Shown here: positions 1 to 8,648 of the stretch, piece after piece
How positions within the stretch are numbered: position 1 is the stretch's first letter
How the letters are laid out: the number at the start of each line of letters is the position of its first letter
Source of the DNA: an uncultured Akkermansia sp.
GTDB taxonomy: Bacteria > Verrucomicrobiota > Verrucomicrobiia > Verrucomicrobiales > Akkermansiaceae
DNA: 55,448 nucleotides
NCBI GenBank assembly: GCA_947589295.1
Contig: CANQBZ010000011.1
Location: 1 to 55,448 of the forward strand
Direction of reading: 5' to 3'
The notes under the pieces: model-generated
Seen by the model: the letters and a program-made list of their open reading frames with translations, nothing else
What the model was told of the DNA's origin: nothing
The model's database searches: none
Translations under genes and position numbers: made by a program

Positions 1-2534
1 CTGCGCCGCCTCCCATTCTTCTGCTCACTCCTCAGCCGCGTCCGGTTCGCCGGGCTGCTCAGCCTCTCCTTCACAGCCGCCCACTCCTCCTCCGTGTACG
101 CCTCCCCTCGCTCCCTCTCCATATCATGCCGCGCAATCTTCAGCCGCGCCTCCCAATCCCTCTCCCCACGCTCCAGCTCTCCCAGCGTCAAATGCTCATG
201 CACCTCCGGCACCACCTCATCCCTCCCCCTCCCAGCCGCTAGCTGCACCCGCGCCGCCGCCGCCAACCGCGCAAAATACGCCCTGTTCATCCCCCCCTTA
301 TCCGCCACATCCTCCGTCACCCATCTCTCCTTATCCCGCCCCAGCGCATCCACCATCCTGTCCGCCAAAAAAGCATCCGCAAGCCTCGCCTGCTCCTCCT
401 CCACCATATCCTCCAGCTTACTCTCCACAAACGCCCGCGCCTGCCCCTCACTCATCCGCACACTCCCCTTCCCAGCCATCTCCACCTCATACACCTTCCG
501 CCCCTCCTCATCCACCCCTGCCTCCGTCAGCTTCGGCATCTTCCCATCCGCATAATACCTCGTAAACGTCACCAACTCCCCAAACCCCGGGTACTTCTCC
601 GCCAAAACCTTACTCACCTCAGCCACCTTCTCATCCCCGGCCATACTCAGCGCCATCGCCCCCTCCCGGCTCGCCGTCGCCATCCTCTCCACTCCATCCT
701 CCATCCGCGCTATCTGCCCCGCTCTCCCCTCGTCCACCCCAGCCAGCTTCAGCGCCTCCAGCGTCTCCCGGTACGCCTTCGCCTCCCCTGCCTGCCCAGG
801 CGCGCTCACCGCCCCCAGCAGCAAACCATACAGCGCCGTCGCCCCCAAATTCTCCGGCTTCAGCATCTCCCCCACCTCTCCCTTCAGCCCCTCCCACGGG
901 TCATCCAGCTCATACGCCTCCGGCGCCAGCGCATTCCACACATACCCCAGCCCAGCCGCCGCCAGCGGCTCCCCTATCACCTCCTCCGCCATATTCGCCC
1001 CAAAACTCATCCCAAACCTCCCAGCCGTGCTCCCGTACACCTTCCCCAGCACCCTCCCCATCGCCGGCGTCTGCATCACCTTATCCACCCACTTCGGCGT
1101 AAACGCCTTCCCCATCTTCCCAAACGCTATCCCCTCCACCACCGTCTCGATCGCCCCGCTCCCCACACTGCGCACCATCGCCGCATCAAACCCCACCCCC
1201 TCCGCCAAATCATTCACATACGCCTCCTTCTGCGCCTGCCGAAACACCACCGCAGGCCCCGCCACCGGCACCAAAAACGACACGCTCGTCGGCATCATCG
1301 CCCCCAGCGCCGCCGCCACACTCCCATCCGTATCATACACCCCGTTCACCGCCTGATACAACTGCGCCCGGAACCTGCTCGCCGCCTCATCCCCCTCATC
1401 AAACTCACCATCCACCAACGGCATCCCCATCAGCCGCACATCCGCCGCCTTAAACGCCCGCGCAAATCTCTCCGCCCTCGTCCGCATCCTCTCCGCCCCC
1501 AGCATCTCCCCCACCTTCTCCTTCACCGCAGAGAAAAACAGCGCCTTCGCCATCTCATCCCCCTCCAGCATCCCATAAATTCCCCGCCCCGCCTCCGGCT
1601 GCGCATACACATCAAACGCCGCCGTCGTAAAATCATCCGTCAACTCATCAAACAACTTAAACGCCGCCTGCGCCCTCCTCACACTCCTCTCCTCCTCATC
1701 CGTGAAAAGCCCCCGCGCCTTCCCCGCGTAAAACTCATCCATCGCCTCATTCCTCGCCTCATTCGCCCTCTCCGCCAGCTCTGCCTCCACCTCTCCCCTC
1801 CGCCTCAGCCTCCCATCCTCCCTCATCTGCCCGCTCGCCTTCGCCCTCTCCCGCACACTCGCCTCCGGCCCCAGCATCCCAGCCAAATCCGTATAACTCT
1901 CCCATGGCCCCCTCACTCGCCCATCATCCTCCTTCGGCGTTTCTTCCTCCCCCTTCTCCATACCCTCATTCCACTTCTCCACCTCCTCATCGCTTACCCA
2001 CGCCCTCTCCTCATACCCCACGCCGCCGCGCACCACCCGCAGCATCAGCGCCAGCCCCTCCTCCCGCCGCGCCTTCTCCTTCGCCTCAAAATCCGCCAGC
2101 TCCTTCCCCCTCCCAGCCGCAAAATGCCTCCACATACTCCCAAAATCCTTCACATCCCCAGCCCCCTTCGCCTCCTTATACGCCAGCAGCGCATCATACT
2201 CATCACCTCCATCAACCTTACAAAAATCCCGCAAAAACCTCTTCCCAGCCACTCTCGCCCTCCCCCCCTCATCCGTCTGCTCATACAGCTGCACCCACTC
2301 ATCACCAAACGCCTCCACTGCCGCCTCCCTCCTCTGCTTCCCCACCTCATCCCCCTCTTCCCCATCCCATCCCCTCACCAGCGCATCATACCCAGCGCTC
2401 AGCCTCCGCCTCCCCAGCTCCTCCTGCGCCTCCTCCAACTCCGGGAATCGTATCTCCGGCATCTCAAGCCCCGCAGCCGCTGCCTCATTCATTCCCCACC
2501 CATTCGCCATCATATTCTCTGCTATCGTATCCAT
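1..2534 (-). CDS. Large phage internal virion-type protein, C-terminus outside window
   Basis: This frame stays open from ATG at 2534 to the window edge, giving at least 844 residues with no stop. The start has a purine-rich ribosome site (AAGGAAAAG) a few bases upstream. The protein is very rich in Glu, Ala, Arg and Gly. It is mostly charged helical sequence, with a more hydrophobic stretch near residues 400-440 and glycine-rich small-residue segments around residues 460-590. No catalytic motif is obvious in the visible part. Size, composition and position next to adaptor, internal-protein and fibre genes fit the large internal virion or polyvalent proteins of podoviruses (T7 gp15/gp16-like role), possibly ejected with DNA. 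Codon use is extremely skewed to GAG, GCG, AGG and GGG. Function is inferred from context only; the family is not recognised. Confidence 0.6.
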   Translation of the reverse strand, partial: MDTIAENMMANGWGMNEAAAAGLEMPEIRFPELEEAQEELGRRRLSAGYDALVRGWDGEEGDEVGKQRREAAVEAFGDEWVQLYEQTDEGGRARVAGKRFLRDFCKVDGGDEYDALLAYKEAKGAGDVKDFGSMWRHFAAGRGKELADFEAKEKARREEGLALMLRVVRGGVGYEERAWVSDEEVEKWNEGMEKGEEETPKEDDGRVRGPWESYTDLAGMLGPEASVRERAKASGQMREDGRLRRRGEVEAELAERANEARNEAMDEFYAGKARGLFTDEEERSVRRAQAAFKLFDELTDDFTTAAFDVYAQPEAGRGIYGMLEGDEMAKALFFSAVKEKVGEMLGAERMRTRAERFARAFKAADVRLMGMPLVDGEFDEGDEAASRFRAQLYQAVNGVYDTDGSVAAALGAMMPTSVSFLVPVAGPAVVFRQAQKEAYVNDLAEGVGFDAAMVRSVGSGAIETVVEGIAFGKMGKAFTPKWVDKVMQTPAMGRVLGKVYGSTAGRFGMSFGANMAEEVIGEPLAAAGLGYVWNALAPEAYELDDPWEGLKGEVGEMLKPENLGATALYGLLLGAVSAPGQAGEAKAYRETLEALKLAGVDEGRAGQIARMEDGVERMATASREGAMALSMAGDEKVAEVSKVLAEKYPGFGELVTFTRYYADGKMPKLTEAGVDEEGRKVYEVEMAGKGSVRMSEGQARAFVESKLEDMVEEEQARLADAFLADRMVDALGRDKERWVTEDVADKGGMNRAYFARLAAAARVQLAAGRGRDEVVPEVHEHLTLGELERGERDWEARLKIARHDMERERGEAYTEEEWAAVKERLSSPANRTRLRSEQKNGRRR

Positions 2535-2575
2535 AATCTTTTCCTTTTATCTCCGCGCTTGCGCGCTAAATTCTC

Positions 2576-2628
2576 AAATCGTAAATCGTAAATCGTAAAT
2601 CGTAAATCGTAAATCGTAAATCGTAAAT
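2576..2628. repeat. Tandem heptamer repeat (AAATCGT)x7 plus partial unit
   Basis: Seven perfect copies of AAATCGT (plus strand; ATTTACG on the coding strand) occupy 2576-2624, followed by a partial AAAT. They fill the spacer between the stop of the 271-residue gene (2633) and the start of the large virion gene (2534), ending about 40 nt before that start codon. A degenerate form of the same repeat is in the next spacer at 3463-3486. Confidence 0.95.
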
Positions 2629-2632
2629 GACT

Positions 2633-3448
2633 TCAGCGTTCCGCCTGACTAAACAAAATGCCACGCACCGGCACATTCCATGTCCTCGTAAACGCCGGAT
2701 ACTGCGGCGTCGCCTGCTGAGCCCCTCCAAACGACCACTGCACCTGCACCGTATACCCCGTATCCCCCAGCGTCCAAGCATCATTGTAATAGCAAAAACT
2801 CCCCACATAATTCCCCAGCCCATTCGGCGGCGTCCACACACCCCATACACCCCTCCAATGCCCCGCCAAATTTCCACCCGCATACACAAACTGCTCCCCA
2901 CTCGGCACACCCCTCACCACCAATATCATCCCCCCAGGCTCTTTTTCACCCCCCTTGTTGTAAAAACAGTAAAACCTCGTCCCTTGAAGCAGCGGCAAAT
3001 CATAACTCTTCGTCCCCACATATGCCCTCGTCGCATCCCTCGCAGGTATTGTCGCCACAATCTGCACTATCGTCCCAGGCGTCACCTTCTGCAACTCCGG
3101 CCCCTCCCCATCCGCAAACCTCAAAATCCCCGTCGCAGCATCAAAATCACACTTCGGCAGCCCATCCATCCCCATCCCCACACTATACGTCTTCCCACCC
3201 ACCGTCAGCTTCACATTGCACCCCTCGCTCTGCTCCTTCCTAATCGCATCCATCGCGTGCACCCAATAGCACCACTCCAAACTCCCACCCCTCCGAAACT
3301 GCTCCGTATTCAGTACAATCGCCTCCACACCCGTCGCCGTATCCGGGTATATCTGCACCTCCCCATAATCCACCTCCCACACCGGCGCCTCACCCACATC
3401 CACCTCCAGCACAAACGCATTCTCAAACCTCCCATTATGAATCTTCAT
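2633..3448 (-). CDS. Phage virion-associated protein of unknown function
   Basis: A 271-residue protein in the late-gene series, placed directly after the tail fibre gene. It starts MKIHNGRFENAFVLEVDVG and is rich in Gly, Trp, Tyr and Val with alternating hydrophobic residues, which suggests a mostly beta-sheet fold. It has no signal peptide or membrane segment. I do not recognise a family. Position between the tail fibre and the large virion protein, and the same codon bias as its neighbours, suggest a tail or fibre accessory protein such as a receptor-binding tip or fibre-assembly factor; this is inference. Both flanking spacers contain the ATTTACG heptamer repeats, 15-38 nt before its start and just after its stop. 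Confidence 0.7.
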   Translation of the reverse strand: MKIHNGRFENAFVLEVDVGEAPVWEVDYGEVQIYPDTATGVEAIVLNTEQFRRGGSLEWCYWVHAMDAIRKEQSEGCNVKLTVGGKTYSVGMGMDGLPKCDFDAATGILRFADGEGPELQKVTPGTIVQIVATIPARDATRAYVGTKSYDLPLLQGTRFYCFYNKGGEKEPGGMILVVRGVPSGEQFVYAGGNLAGHWRGVWGVWTPPNGLGNYVGSFCYYNDAWTLGDTGYTVQVQWSFGGAQQATPQYPAFTRTWNVPVRGILFSQAER

Positions 3449-3462
3449 AGCTCTGTTCTTCT

Positions 3463-3486
3463 AAATCGTAATCCTAAATCGTAAAT
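3463..3486. repeat. Degenerate heptamer repeat (AAATCGT-type)
   Basis: Two perfect AAATCGT units (3463-3469 and 3476-3482) flank one degenerate 6-nt unit and are followed by a partial AAAT. The repeat lies immediately downstream of the tail fibre stop (3490) and 15 nt before the start of the 271-residue gene. It is the same motif, in the same orientation, as the array at 2576-2628. Confidence 0.85.
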
Positions 3487-3489
3487 GCC

Positions 3490-6288
3490 TTACATCGTCG
3501 CCTTAATATACAGCCCCTTCTTATCCCGGCTCCCACGGCTCGCCTCAAACTCCTCCGGCGCCAGCACATAAATCCTCTGAACACCATCCGTGCACTTGAT
3601 ATTCTGCCCATCCAACTCCGTCACCCTCGTGTTCGTCGCATAATCCCTCCCCAGCAGCATATTCGTCTTCTCATACGCCGCCAGCTCATCCGCCACATAC
3701 TTCTTCATCCCCTTCGTGTCCGTATACTCACCAAACTTCTCCTTGTTCGCCTCTATCCTCTCCGATAGCCCCTCCTCCTTGCTCCTCATCGTATCATTCA
3801 GCCCCTGCACCTCGCTGTCAATCCGCTTCCCAAGCTTATCCCTCTCGCTCTCAATCCTCTTATTGATCGTATCCCTCTCGCTCTCAATCCTCCTCCCAAG
3901 CTCACTCACCTCGGCGCCTATCCTCGTATTCACATTGCTCAGCTTATTATCCACCTGCGCCCTCGTATAACACTCCGCGTGCACCCATTCCCTCACCGTC
4001 CTCGCCGTCGGCACAGCATCCTCGCGCTCCTCGCTCGCTATATCCACCGCCAAATACACCCCCGCCTTCAGCGTCTCCGTCGCGCTCAGCAGCTCCAGCC
4101 CATTCTCCGCGCTCTGAAAAAACTGGACGCTCGAATGCAGCCCGCTGTAATAAGCATCCTCAAACCACTCCGGGTGCTCATCCATCACCGCATCCAACCA
4201 CGGCAGCGCCAAACTGCGCCAACCCGCCGGGCTCATATGCTTATACGCCCCGCCATACACCAAATTATTCGCCAAATGGTGCCCCTCATCCGCCCCAATC
4301 CCCACCCTGTACGGTAGCGGATTCCCCTGCCCAAACTGACTCCCCAAACATATCACCCCTGCCTGATTCAACGTCGCCCACATCGTCCCAAGAGTCCCGT
4401 CCGCCATCGCCCCTATAACCCCTACCTGCGCCTCCCCGCGCCAACTCAAACTCACCACCCCACTCTTCTTATACCCAGCCTGCGGCACCCTCGCCCGCCC
4501 GCTCTCGTCAAATCCCACTTCACCATCCCCACTCCCCAAAGTCTCCTCCGCGCTCGGCAGCATCGCCCCAGCCGTCGTATAATCCGCGTGCGGCACAGCC
4601 ATCTCCCCTGCCTCATTCACACCCACCGGCGCCCCGCCCGCAGCCACCACCACATCCGTCCCCAACTTCGTCAGCCCATAAACCTCCTTCGTCGCCACAT
4701 CATTCGCCATCCCCACCCGCACCCAGCTCGCACCCCCATTCGCCACCTCCACCCACGCAAACACATGATACCCCTCCCTATCCTCCATCGGCACCTCCGT
4801 CACCGCATACCCATCCCCGCTCCGGTTCACCGTCAGCGTCTGCCGCCTCTCATCCACCGTATAAAGCTTCACCTTCGACCCCTCCGCCTCAGCCCGCAGC
4901 CAGCTGCACCCCGCCTCAATATTCCCCGCCAGCTGCCCCGCCGCCTCCTCCGGCCCCAGCTCCGCCCCCGGCAGCGCCACCTCCGTCCCGTCTACCACAA
5001 GCCGGTCACTCTCCCTCCTCCCCTCAGCCAATACCTCAATCACCGCCCTCGGCATATCATCCACATTCGGCACATAATAATACACACCCCCATTGCACGT
5101 CTCCCCCTCCTGCGGAATATCCTCCACCCTCTCCACCAAAATACGCCTCACATTCCCACCATTAATCCCATCCCTACCCTTCAGCGGCTGCGCACTGCGC
5201 ACCACCTCCCCACTCAGCACATCCCGGTACACCAAATACCCCTCCGCATCCAAATACGGAGAAAAACCATCCTCCCCCCTCGCCGGCCCCCCATTCCTCC
5301 ACTGCTCACTCTCATCATCCCAATACTGCCAATCCCCCGCCTCATCCACATACGGACTCTTCCCCGGCTCCCCGGTCACCTTCGCCAGCGTGTCCACACC
5401 CCCAATAATCAAATGCCCCGTCTCCGGATCCACCCACACCACACTCCTCACATTCTCCCCAAAACTCGCCATAAAAACCTCCAACTTCTGCACCGTCACC
5501 TCCGCCCTCTTCCTCGTCCCCTCCGTCTCCTCTATCATCCCCTCCAGCCTCTCCCTCGCCGCCTCCGTCGCCTCCTGCGCTATCTCCTTCGCACTCTCCC
5601 TCACACCCGCCGCCGCAGCCGCCGCCTCCTGCGCACTCCCGGCCGCAGCCGCCGCATACCCCGCCGCCGCAGCCGTCGCCGCCGCAGCCGCCCCATCCAC
5701 AGCCTCCCTCGCCCCGGCCGCACTCTCCGCCGCCTCCTGTGCACTCCCGGCCGCAGCAGCAGCATACCCCTCCGCCGCCTCAACACTCCTCCCCGCCTCC
5801 CCGGCCGCCGCGCTCGCCTCCCCGGCCGCCCTCAGCGCCCTCGTCGTCGCTCGCCACTCCGCCATAATCCGCCTCGCATCCCTCCCCGGCACCTTCACCA
5901 TCATCCTCTGCGCCTCCACCTCGTCGCTCGCCTCCCTCTCCAAATCCAACCGCGTCGCCAGCACACCCAGCCGCCCATAAATCATCCGCCTCTTCTCCCC
6001 GCTATCATCCACCGCCCTCAGCTCCCACCGGTACACACCCGCCTCCAGCGCAGGAAAAACCACCAACAGCAAACTACCTTCACCGCTATCCCTGTGACTC
6101 ACCTCAATCCCCACCTCGCTCCCATCCGCCCCCGTCACCACCCCATCAAACGTCACATCACTCACATCCATCCCCTCGCGCCCCCCATCCGTCGTATCGA
6201 CAAACTCCAACTCCCTCTCCCACGCGCGCCCCGCAAGCACCGTCAAATTCTGCTCTGCACCCAGCCAATCAAATAATCCTGTACTCAT
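3490..6288 (-). CDS. Phage tail fibre / receptor-binding protein
   Basis: A 932-residue protein starting MSTGLFDWLG; a GTG-type extension upstream is possible, but this ATG fits the fold better. Residues 1-100 form an immunoglobulin-like domain resembling the N-terminus of BppU-type baseplate proteins. Residues about 150-270 are an alanine-rich coiled coil with two near-copies of a YAAAAAGSAQEAA motif. From about 310 there are the short GKSPYVDEAGDWQYWDD and GFSPYLDAEG segments typical of fibres in gut phages, then a beta-rich shaft, and at about 780-860 a second coiled coil of repeated SER(D/I)xxxKRI units. This is classic trimeric fibre architecture. The likely role is binding the host surface. 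No reverse transcriptase or template repeat is visible, so it is not a diversity-generating target here. Confidence 0.85.
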   Translation of the reverse strand: MSTGLFDWLGAEQNLTVLAGRAWERELEFVDTTDGGREGMDVSDVTFDGVVTGADGSEVGIEVSHRDSGEGSLLLVVFPALEAGVYRWELRAVDDSGEKRRMIYGRLGVLATRLDLEREASDEVEAQRMMVKVPGRDARRIMAEWRATTRALRAAGEASAAAGEAGRSVEAAEGYAAAAAGSAQEAAESAAGAREAVDGAAAAATAAAAGYAAAAAGSAQEAAAAAAGVRESAKEIAQEATEAARERLEGMIEETEGTRKRAEVTVQKLEVFMASFGENVRSVVWVDPETGHLIIGGVDTLAKVTGEPGKSPYVDEAGDWQYWDDESEQWRNGGPARGEDGFSPYLDAEGYLVYRDVLSGEVVRSAQPLKGRDGINGGNVRRILVERVEDIPQEGETCNGGVYYYVPNVDDMPRAVIEVLAEGRRESDRLVVDGTEVALPGAELGPEEAAGQLAGNIEAGCSWLRAEAEGSKVKLYTVDERRQTLTVNRSGDGYAVTEVPMEDREGYHVFAWVEVANGGASWVRVGMANDVATKEVYGLTKLGTDVVVAAGGAPVGVNEAGEMAVPHADYTTAGAMLPSAEETLGSGDGEVGFDESGRARVPQAGYKKSGVVSLSWRGEAQVGVIGAMADGTLGTMWATLNQAGVICLGSQFGQGNPLPYRVGIGADEGHHLANNLVYGGAYKHMSPAGWRSLALPWLDAVMDEHPEWFEDAYYSGLHSSVQFFQSAENGLELLSATETLKAGVYLAVDIASEEREDAVPTARTVREWVHAECYTRAQVDNKLSNVNTRIGAEVSELGRRIESERDTINKRIESERDKLGKRIDSEVQGLNDTMRSKEEGLSERIEANKEKFGEYTDTKGMKKYVADELAAYEKTNMLLGRDYATNTRVTELDGQNIKCTDGVQRIYVLAPEEFEASRGSRDKKGLYIKATM

Positions 6289-6377
6289 AACACCCAACAC
6301 CCTACCACACCTCCGCCCCGCACCCAAACTATGGCGGTGTCAAGTCACAAAAAAAATCGCACCGAAAGAAAACCCCT

Positions 6378-6415
6378 CCAGCACCCCCCGGAAAGCCGGG
6401 ATAGACTCCCGCTGG
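6378..6415 (-). terminator. Possible terminator hairpin between phage genes
   Basis: On the minus strand, CCAGC and GCTGG arms enclose an inner CCCGG-CTTT-CCGGG hairpin. This is followed by AGGGGTTTTCTTT. It lies after the terminase-small-like gene (stop 6477) and before the fibre gene. The U-tract is imperfect. A TTGACA-like -35 sequence lies downstream of it (near 6340), but no good -10 is at the right distance. Confidence 0.35.
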
Positions 6416-6476
6416 ATAACTTTACCGCCCCGCTCCCAAAAGCCCGCCCTGCGCCCTGCTAGCCCCCTTTATCGCC

Positions 6477-6953
6477 TCACCGCCTCACCCTCTCCTCCTC
6501 GCACCCCCTCAGCACCGCCGCCTGAAAAGCCGCATCCGCCCCAGCCGCCGCAGCCTCCGCCACATACGCCCCATCCATCCGGTTCATAATATCAATCATC
6601 CGCGCCAGCCCCGTCCTATCCCCCTCAGCCGCCGCCGCCCTCGCCTGCTCCGCCAGCAGCCGCAGCCTCTCCCCCCTCGCCATCCCAGCCTCCTCATCCC
6701 TCACCGCCCCCAGCTCCTCCACCTTCCCCAAAACTGTGACATCTTGTGACAACCTGCTCACCGCCTTCCTCACCGCCGCATCACTCTTCCCACTCGCACC
6801 AAACGCCTTACGATACGCCTCCTTCTTCTCCACCCCCTGCGCCACGGCTTCCTGCGCTACCGGTCGTATCGCCTGCAACTGCCGCGCTCCCCCGGTCTGC
6901 ACCCGCCCCGGTTCATACATCGCTCCTGAGTATACTCCTTCTTGTTCTGGCAT
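6477..6953 (-). CDS. Terminase small subunit-like phage protein
   Basis: A 158-residue protein. Residues about 40-80 (KKEAYRKAFGASGKSDAAVR and the following LSQDVTVLGKVEEL) look like the small-terminase DNA-recognition helix-turn-helix of the Terminase_2 type. The later segment ending LARMIDIMNRMDGAY matches the A-DLLNKMDGAY-like helix common in that family. Terminase small subunits recognise the packaging site on phage DNA for the large ATPase subunit. No large subunit, portal or capsid gene is in the window, and the small subunit sits among tail genes, which is unusual, so a different DNA-binding or scaffold role is possible. It is separated by 8 nt from the preceding internal-protein gene. 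Confidence 0.55.
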   Translation of the reverse strand: MPEQEGVYSGAMYEPGRVQTGGARQLQAIRPVAQEAVAQGVEKKEAYRKAFGASGKSDAAVRKAVSRLSQDVTVLGKVEELGAVRDEEAGMARGERLRLLAEQARAAAAEGDRTGLARMIDIMNRMDGAYVAEAAAAGADAAFQAAVLRGCEEERVRR

Positions 6954-6961
6954 GGCTCGTT

Positions 6962-7924
6962 TTAATAGTCATCTGGTGGAAATAGTCCCGGGTCGTTCCA
7001 GTCGTACGCCCATCCCGGCGGCAGCTCCGCATCCGCCACCGGCACCGCCGTCTCATAATCATCCCCATCCGCACTCTTGCCTCTCCCTCCGCTCTTTCCC
7101 CTGTTCCAACTCGTCAACCCCCTCGCCAGCAACCCGTACAGCGTCCGTCCGCTCTTCTTCGTGTCAATCTGCATCCCCGCCAAATACGGATTCGTCACCG
7201 CATTCAAATCCCACGTCATGCTCCCATAATCCCCAGCCCCGCTCAGCGTGCTGAGCACCACATTATTTTCCGCCTTGTTGATCAATGCCTCCTGCTCAGA
7301 CATTTTCAAACTCCCATAATCCCCCGCCTCAATGCCCTCCTTCACACTCGCCAGATTCGCCTTCCCACTCGCATACCCGCTTATCCCACCGGCTATACTC
7401 CCCAATAGCCCGCCAATAAACCCTATCTGCGCGCTCTTCCGCGTCGACTTCGCCAGCATACTGTACTGCCTCGCCTGCGCGTCATACCCCATCGCCTCCA
7501 CCTCCGCCCACCTCGCCTCCAAGTCCCCCTTCCGCCGCGTATCCAGCGCCCTCTGCATAGCATTCACAGTCTGCACACTGCTGCTCGTCGCCATATTCTC
7601 CACCTGCGCGTCCCATGCCTCCCGCACCCTGTCCTCCATCTGCGCCCCGGCCTCCACATTCGTATTGCTCCCGCTGTGCGCATTCCTCGCTTCGCTCACC
7701 GCCAGCCTCTCCTGCTCCCGCGCCTGCCTCTGCTGCATCCCTCGCAGATACCGGTTCGACGCATCCGTCTCCTCAATATCATACGCCTCGGCATACGCCT
7801 CATTGCGCGCCGTCTGCCCGCGCAGCCGCGTCAGCGCCGCCTGCTGCCCATACATCCTCCCCTGCGCGCTGTACTGCCTCGCCCTCCCTAGTCCGCCCAT
7901 CAAGCTTCCGAGTAGTGCTAGCAT
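6962..7924 (-). CDS. Phage internal virion-like protein (gp14-like)
   Basis: A 320-residue protein with a glycine/alanine N-terminus (MLALLGSLMGGLGRARQYSA), then long charged helices over residues 20-165 rich in Ala, Gln, Arg and Glu. A hydrophobic glycine-zipper stretch follows at about 171-191 (IGFIGGLLGSIAGGISGYAS). The C-terminal part is polar and ends with an acidic, proline-containing tail. A helical body plus one glycine-rich membrane-active segment is typical of podoviral internal or pilot proteins that help form the DNA-ejection channel. It lies 6 nt after the adaptor gene, the order expected in podoviruses (tail tube proteins, then internal proteins, then fibre). The assignment rests on architecture and context. 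Confidence 0.6.
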   Translation of the reverse strand: MLALLGSLMGGLGRARQYSAQGRMYGQQAALTRLRGQTARNEAYAEAYDIEETDASNRYLRGMQQRQAREQERLAVSEARNAHSGSNTNVEAGAQMEDRVREAWDAQVENMATSSSVQTVNAMQRALDTRRKGDLEARWAEVEAMGYDAQARQYSMLAKSTRKSAQIGFIGGLLGSIAGGISGYASGKANLASVKEGIEAGDYGSLKMSEQEALINKAENNVVLSTLSGAGDYGSMTWDLNAVTNPYLAGMQIDTKKSGRTLYGLLARGLTSWNRGKSGGRGKSADGDDYETAVPVADAELPPGWAYDWNDPGLFPPDDY

Positions 7925-7930
7925 AGTCCT

Positions 7931-8548
7931 TTAATGCCAAAATATGTTGCTCTTCATGATATCCCGCATCGGGTGCTGGTCATTGCTCTTCCATTGCCGA
8001 GCGTCCATGTCGATCGCCCTCTGCAAGTTCTGCGCCGCCTCCGCCTTGCATGCCGCCGCCAAGTCTGCATTGCTGATAATCGATATGGCGATCTCCGCCG
8101 CTAGCTCGCACACCACTCCCTCGCAAAAATACGGCGCGCACTCCGGCAACTCCCCGCCCAGCGTAATAATGTCCGCCGTGTACGCCAAGTACAACTCGCT
8201 CTCTTTGTTCACGCCCTCGATAAAGACAATTCTCTTCCTCGTCTCCGGGTCAATGGCAAACTCGCTGTGTCGTACTTTATTCCTCCTCGCGTCCATAATG
8301 CTCTCCACAATAAGACAATCATCCGGCAACTCCACGTAAAAGCCTCGCTCCCATCCCTCCTTATCCCTCTCCTTCACCTCCAGCCTCCGCCCCGTCACCC
8401 GCGCAAAACTCCACTTAAATCTCCCGTTGCACCGCCTCACAACGATATCATACGCCCTCCTCACCGGGTCCTCCGTCGCCGTGTTTTCCACGTACTCCCT
8501 ATCCCCCAGCTTCTCCAACGCCCTCTGTATCACTGTTCCACTGTCCAT
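7931..8548 (-). CDS. Phage head-tail adaptor / tail tubular protein A-like
   Basis: A 205-residue protein starting at ATG 8548 (MDSGTVIQRALEKLGDREYV) preceded by GGAGG; in-frame upstream sequence gives a less likely 232-residue version. The order is an N-terminal helix with the 'A-KLG--xYV' pattern, FARVTGRRLEV and YVELPDDCLIVESI, then IVFIEGVNKESELYLAYTAD, and a C-terminal helix with AEIAISIISNADLA and repeated Ala/Gln. This matches tail tubular protein A / gp11-type adaptors of podoviruses, which connect the portal ring to the tail. It is the first gene of the minus-strand late run visible here and is divergent from the lipoprotein gene. Confidence 0.65.
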   Translation of the reverse strand: MDSGTVIQRALEKLGDREYVENTATEDPVRRAYDIVVRRCNGRFKWSFARVTGRRLEVKERDKEGWERGFYVELPDDCLIVESIMDARRNKVRHSEFAIDPETRKRIVFIEGVNKESELYLAYTADIITLGGELPECAPYFCEGVVCELAAEIAISIISNADLAAACKAEAAQNLQRAIDMDARQWKSNDQHPMRDIMKSNIFWH

Positions 8549-8614
8549 ACGCCTCCATTCTACCCCGCTCCCGCCGTCCCTGCCAACTTTCCCTCCGTAC
8601 CTCCATTTTCCCTC

Positions 8615-8642
8615 TTGCTTTTTCCTCACGCCGTGCTATCCT
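8615..8642 (+). promoter_or_regulatory. Sigma70-type promoter for lipoprotein gene, leaderless
   Basis: TTGCTT (8615-8620), a 16-nt spacer and TATCCT (8637-8642). The -10 ends exactly 6 nt before the ATG at 8649, so transcription would start at or next to the start codon. No Shine-Dalgarno sequence is present. Confidence 0.5.
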
Positions 8643-8648
8643 CTCCCT

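Noticed and set aside
2576..2628. Short tandem array as a CRISPR
   Set aside because: The unit is 7 nt with no spacers and no cas genes nearby.
4588..6276. A long plus-strand open frame (over 500 codons) inside the tail fibre gene
   Set aside because: It is the antisense shadow of a gene with strong purine bias; its translation is low-complexity Arg, Pro, His and Leu sequence, and the fibre on the other strand has recognisable domains.
3490..6288. Tail fibre as a diversity-generating retroelement target
   Set aside because: No reverse transcriptase, accessory gene or near-identical variable/template repeat pair is visible in the window.
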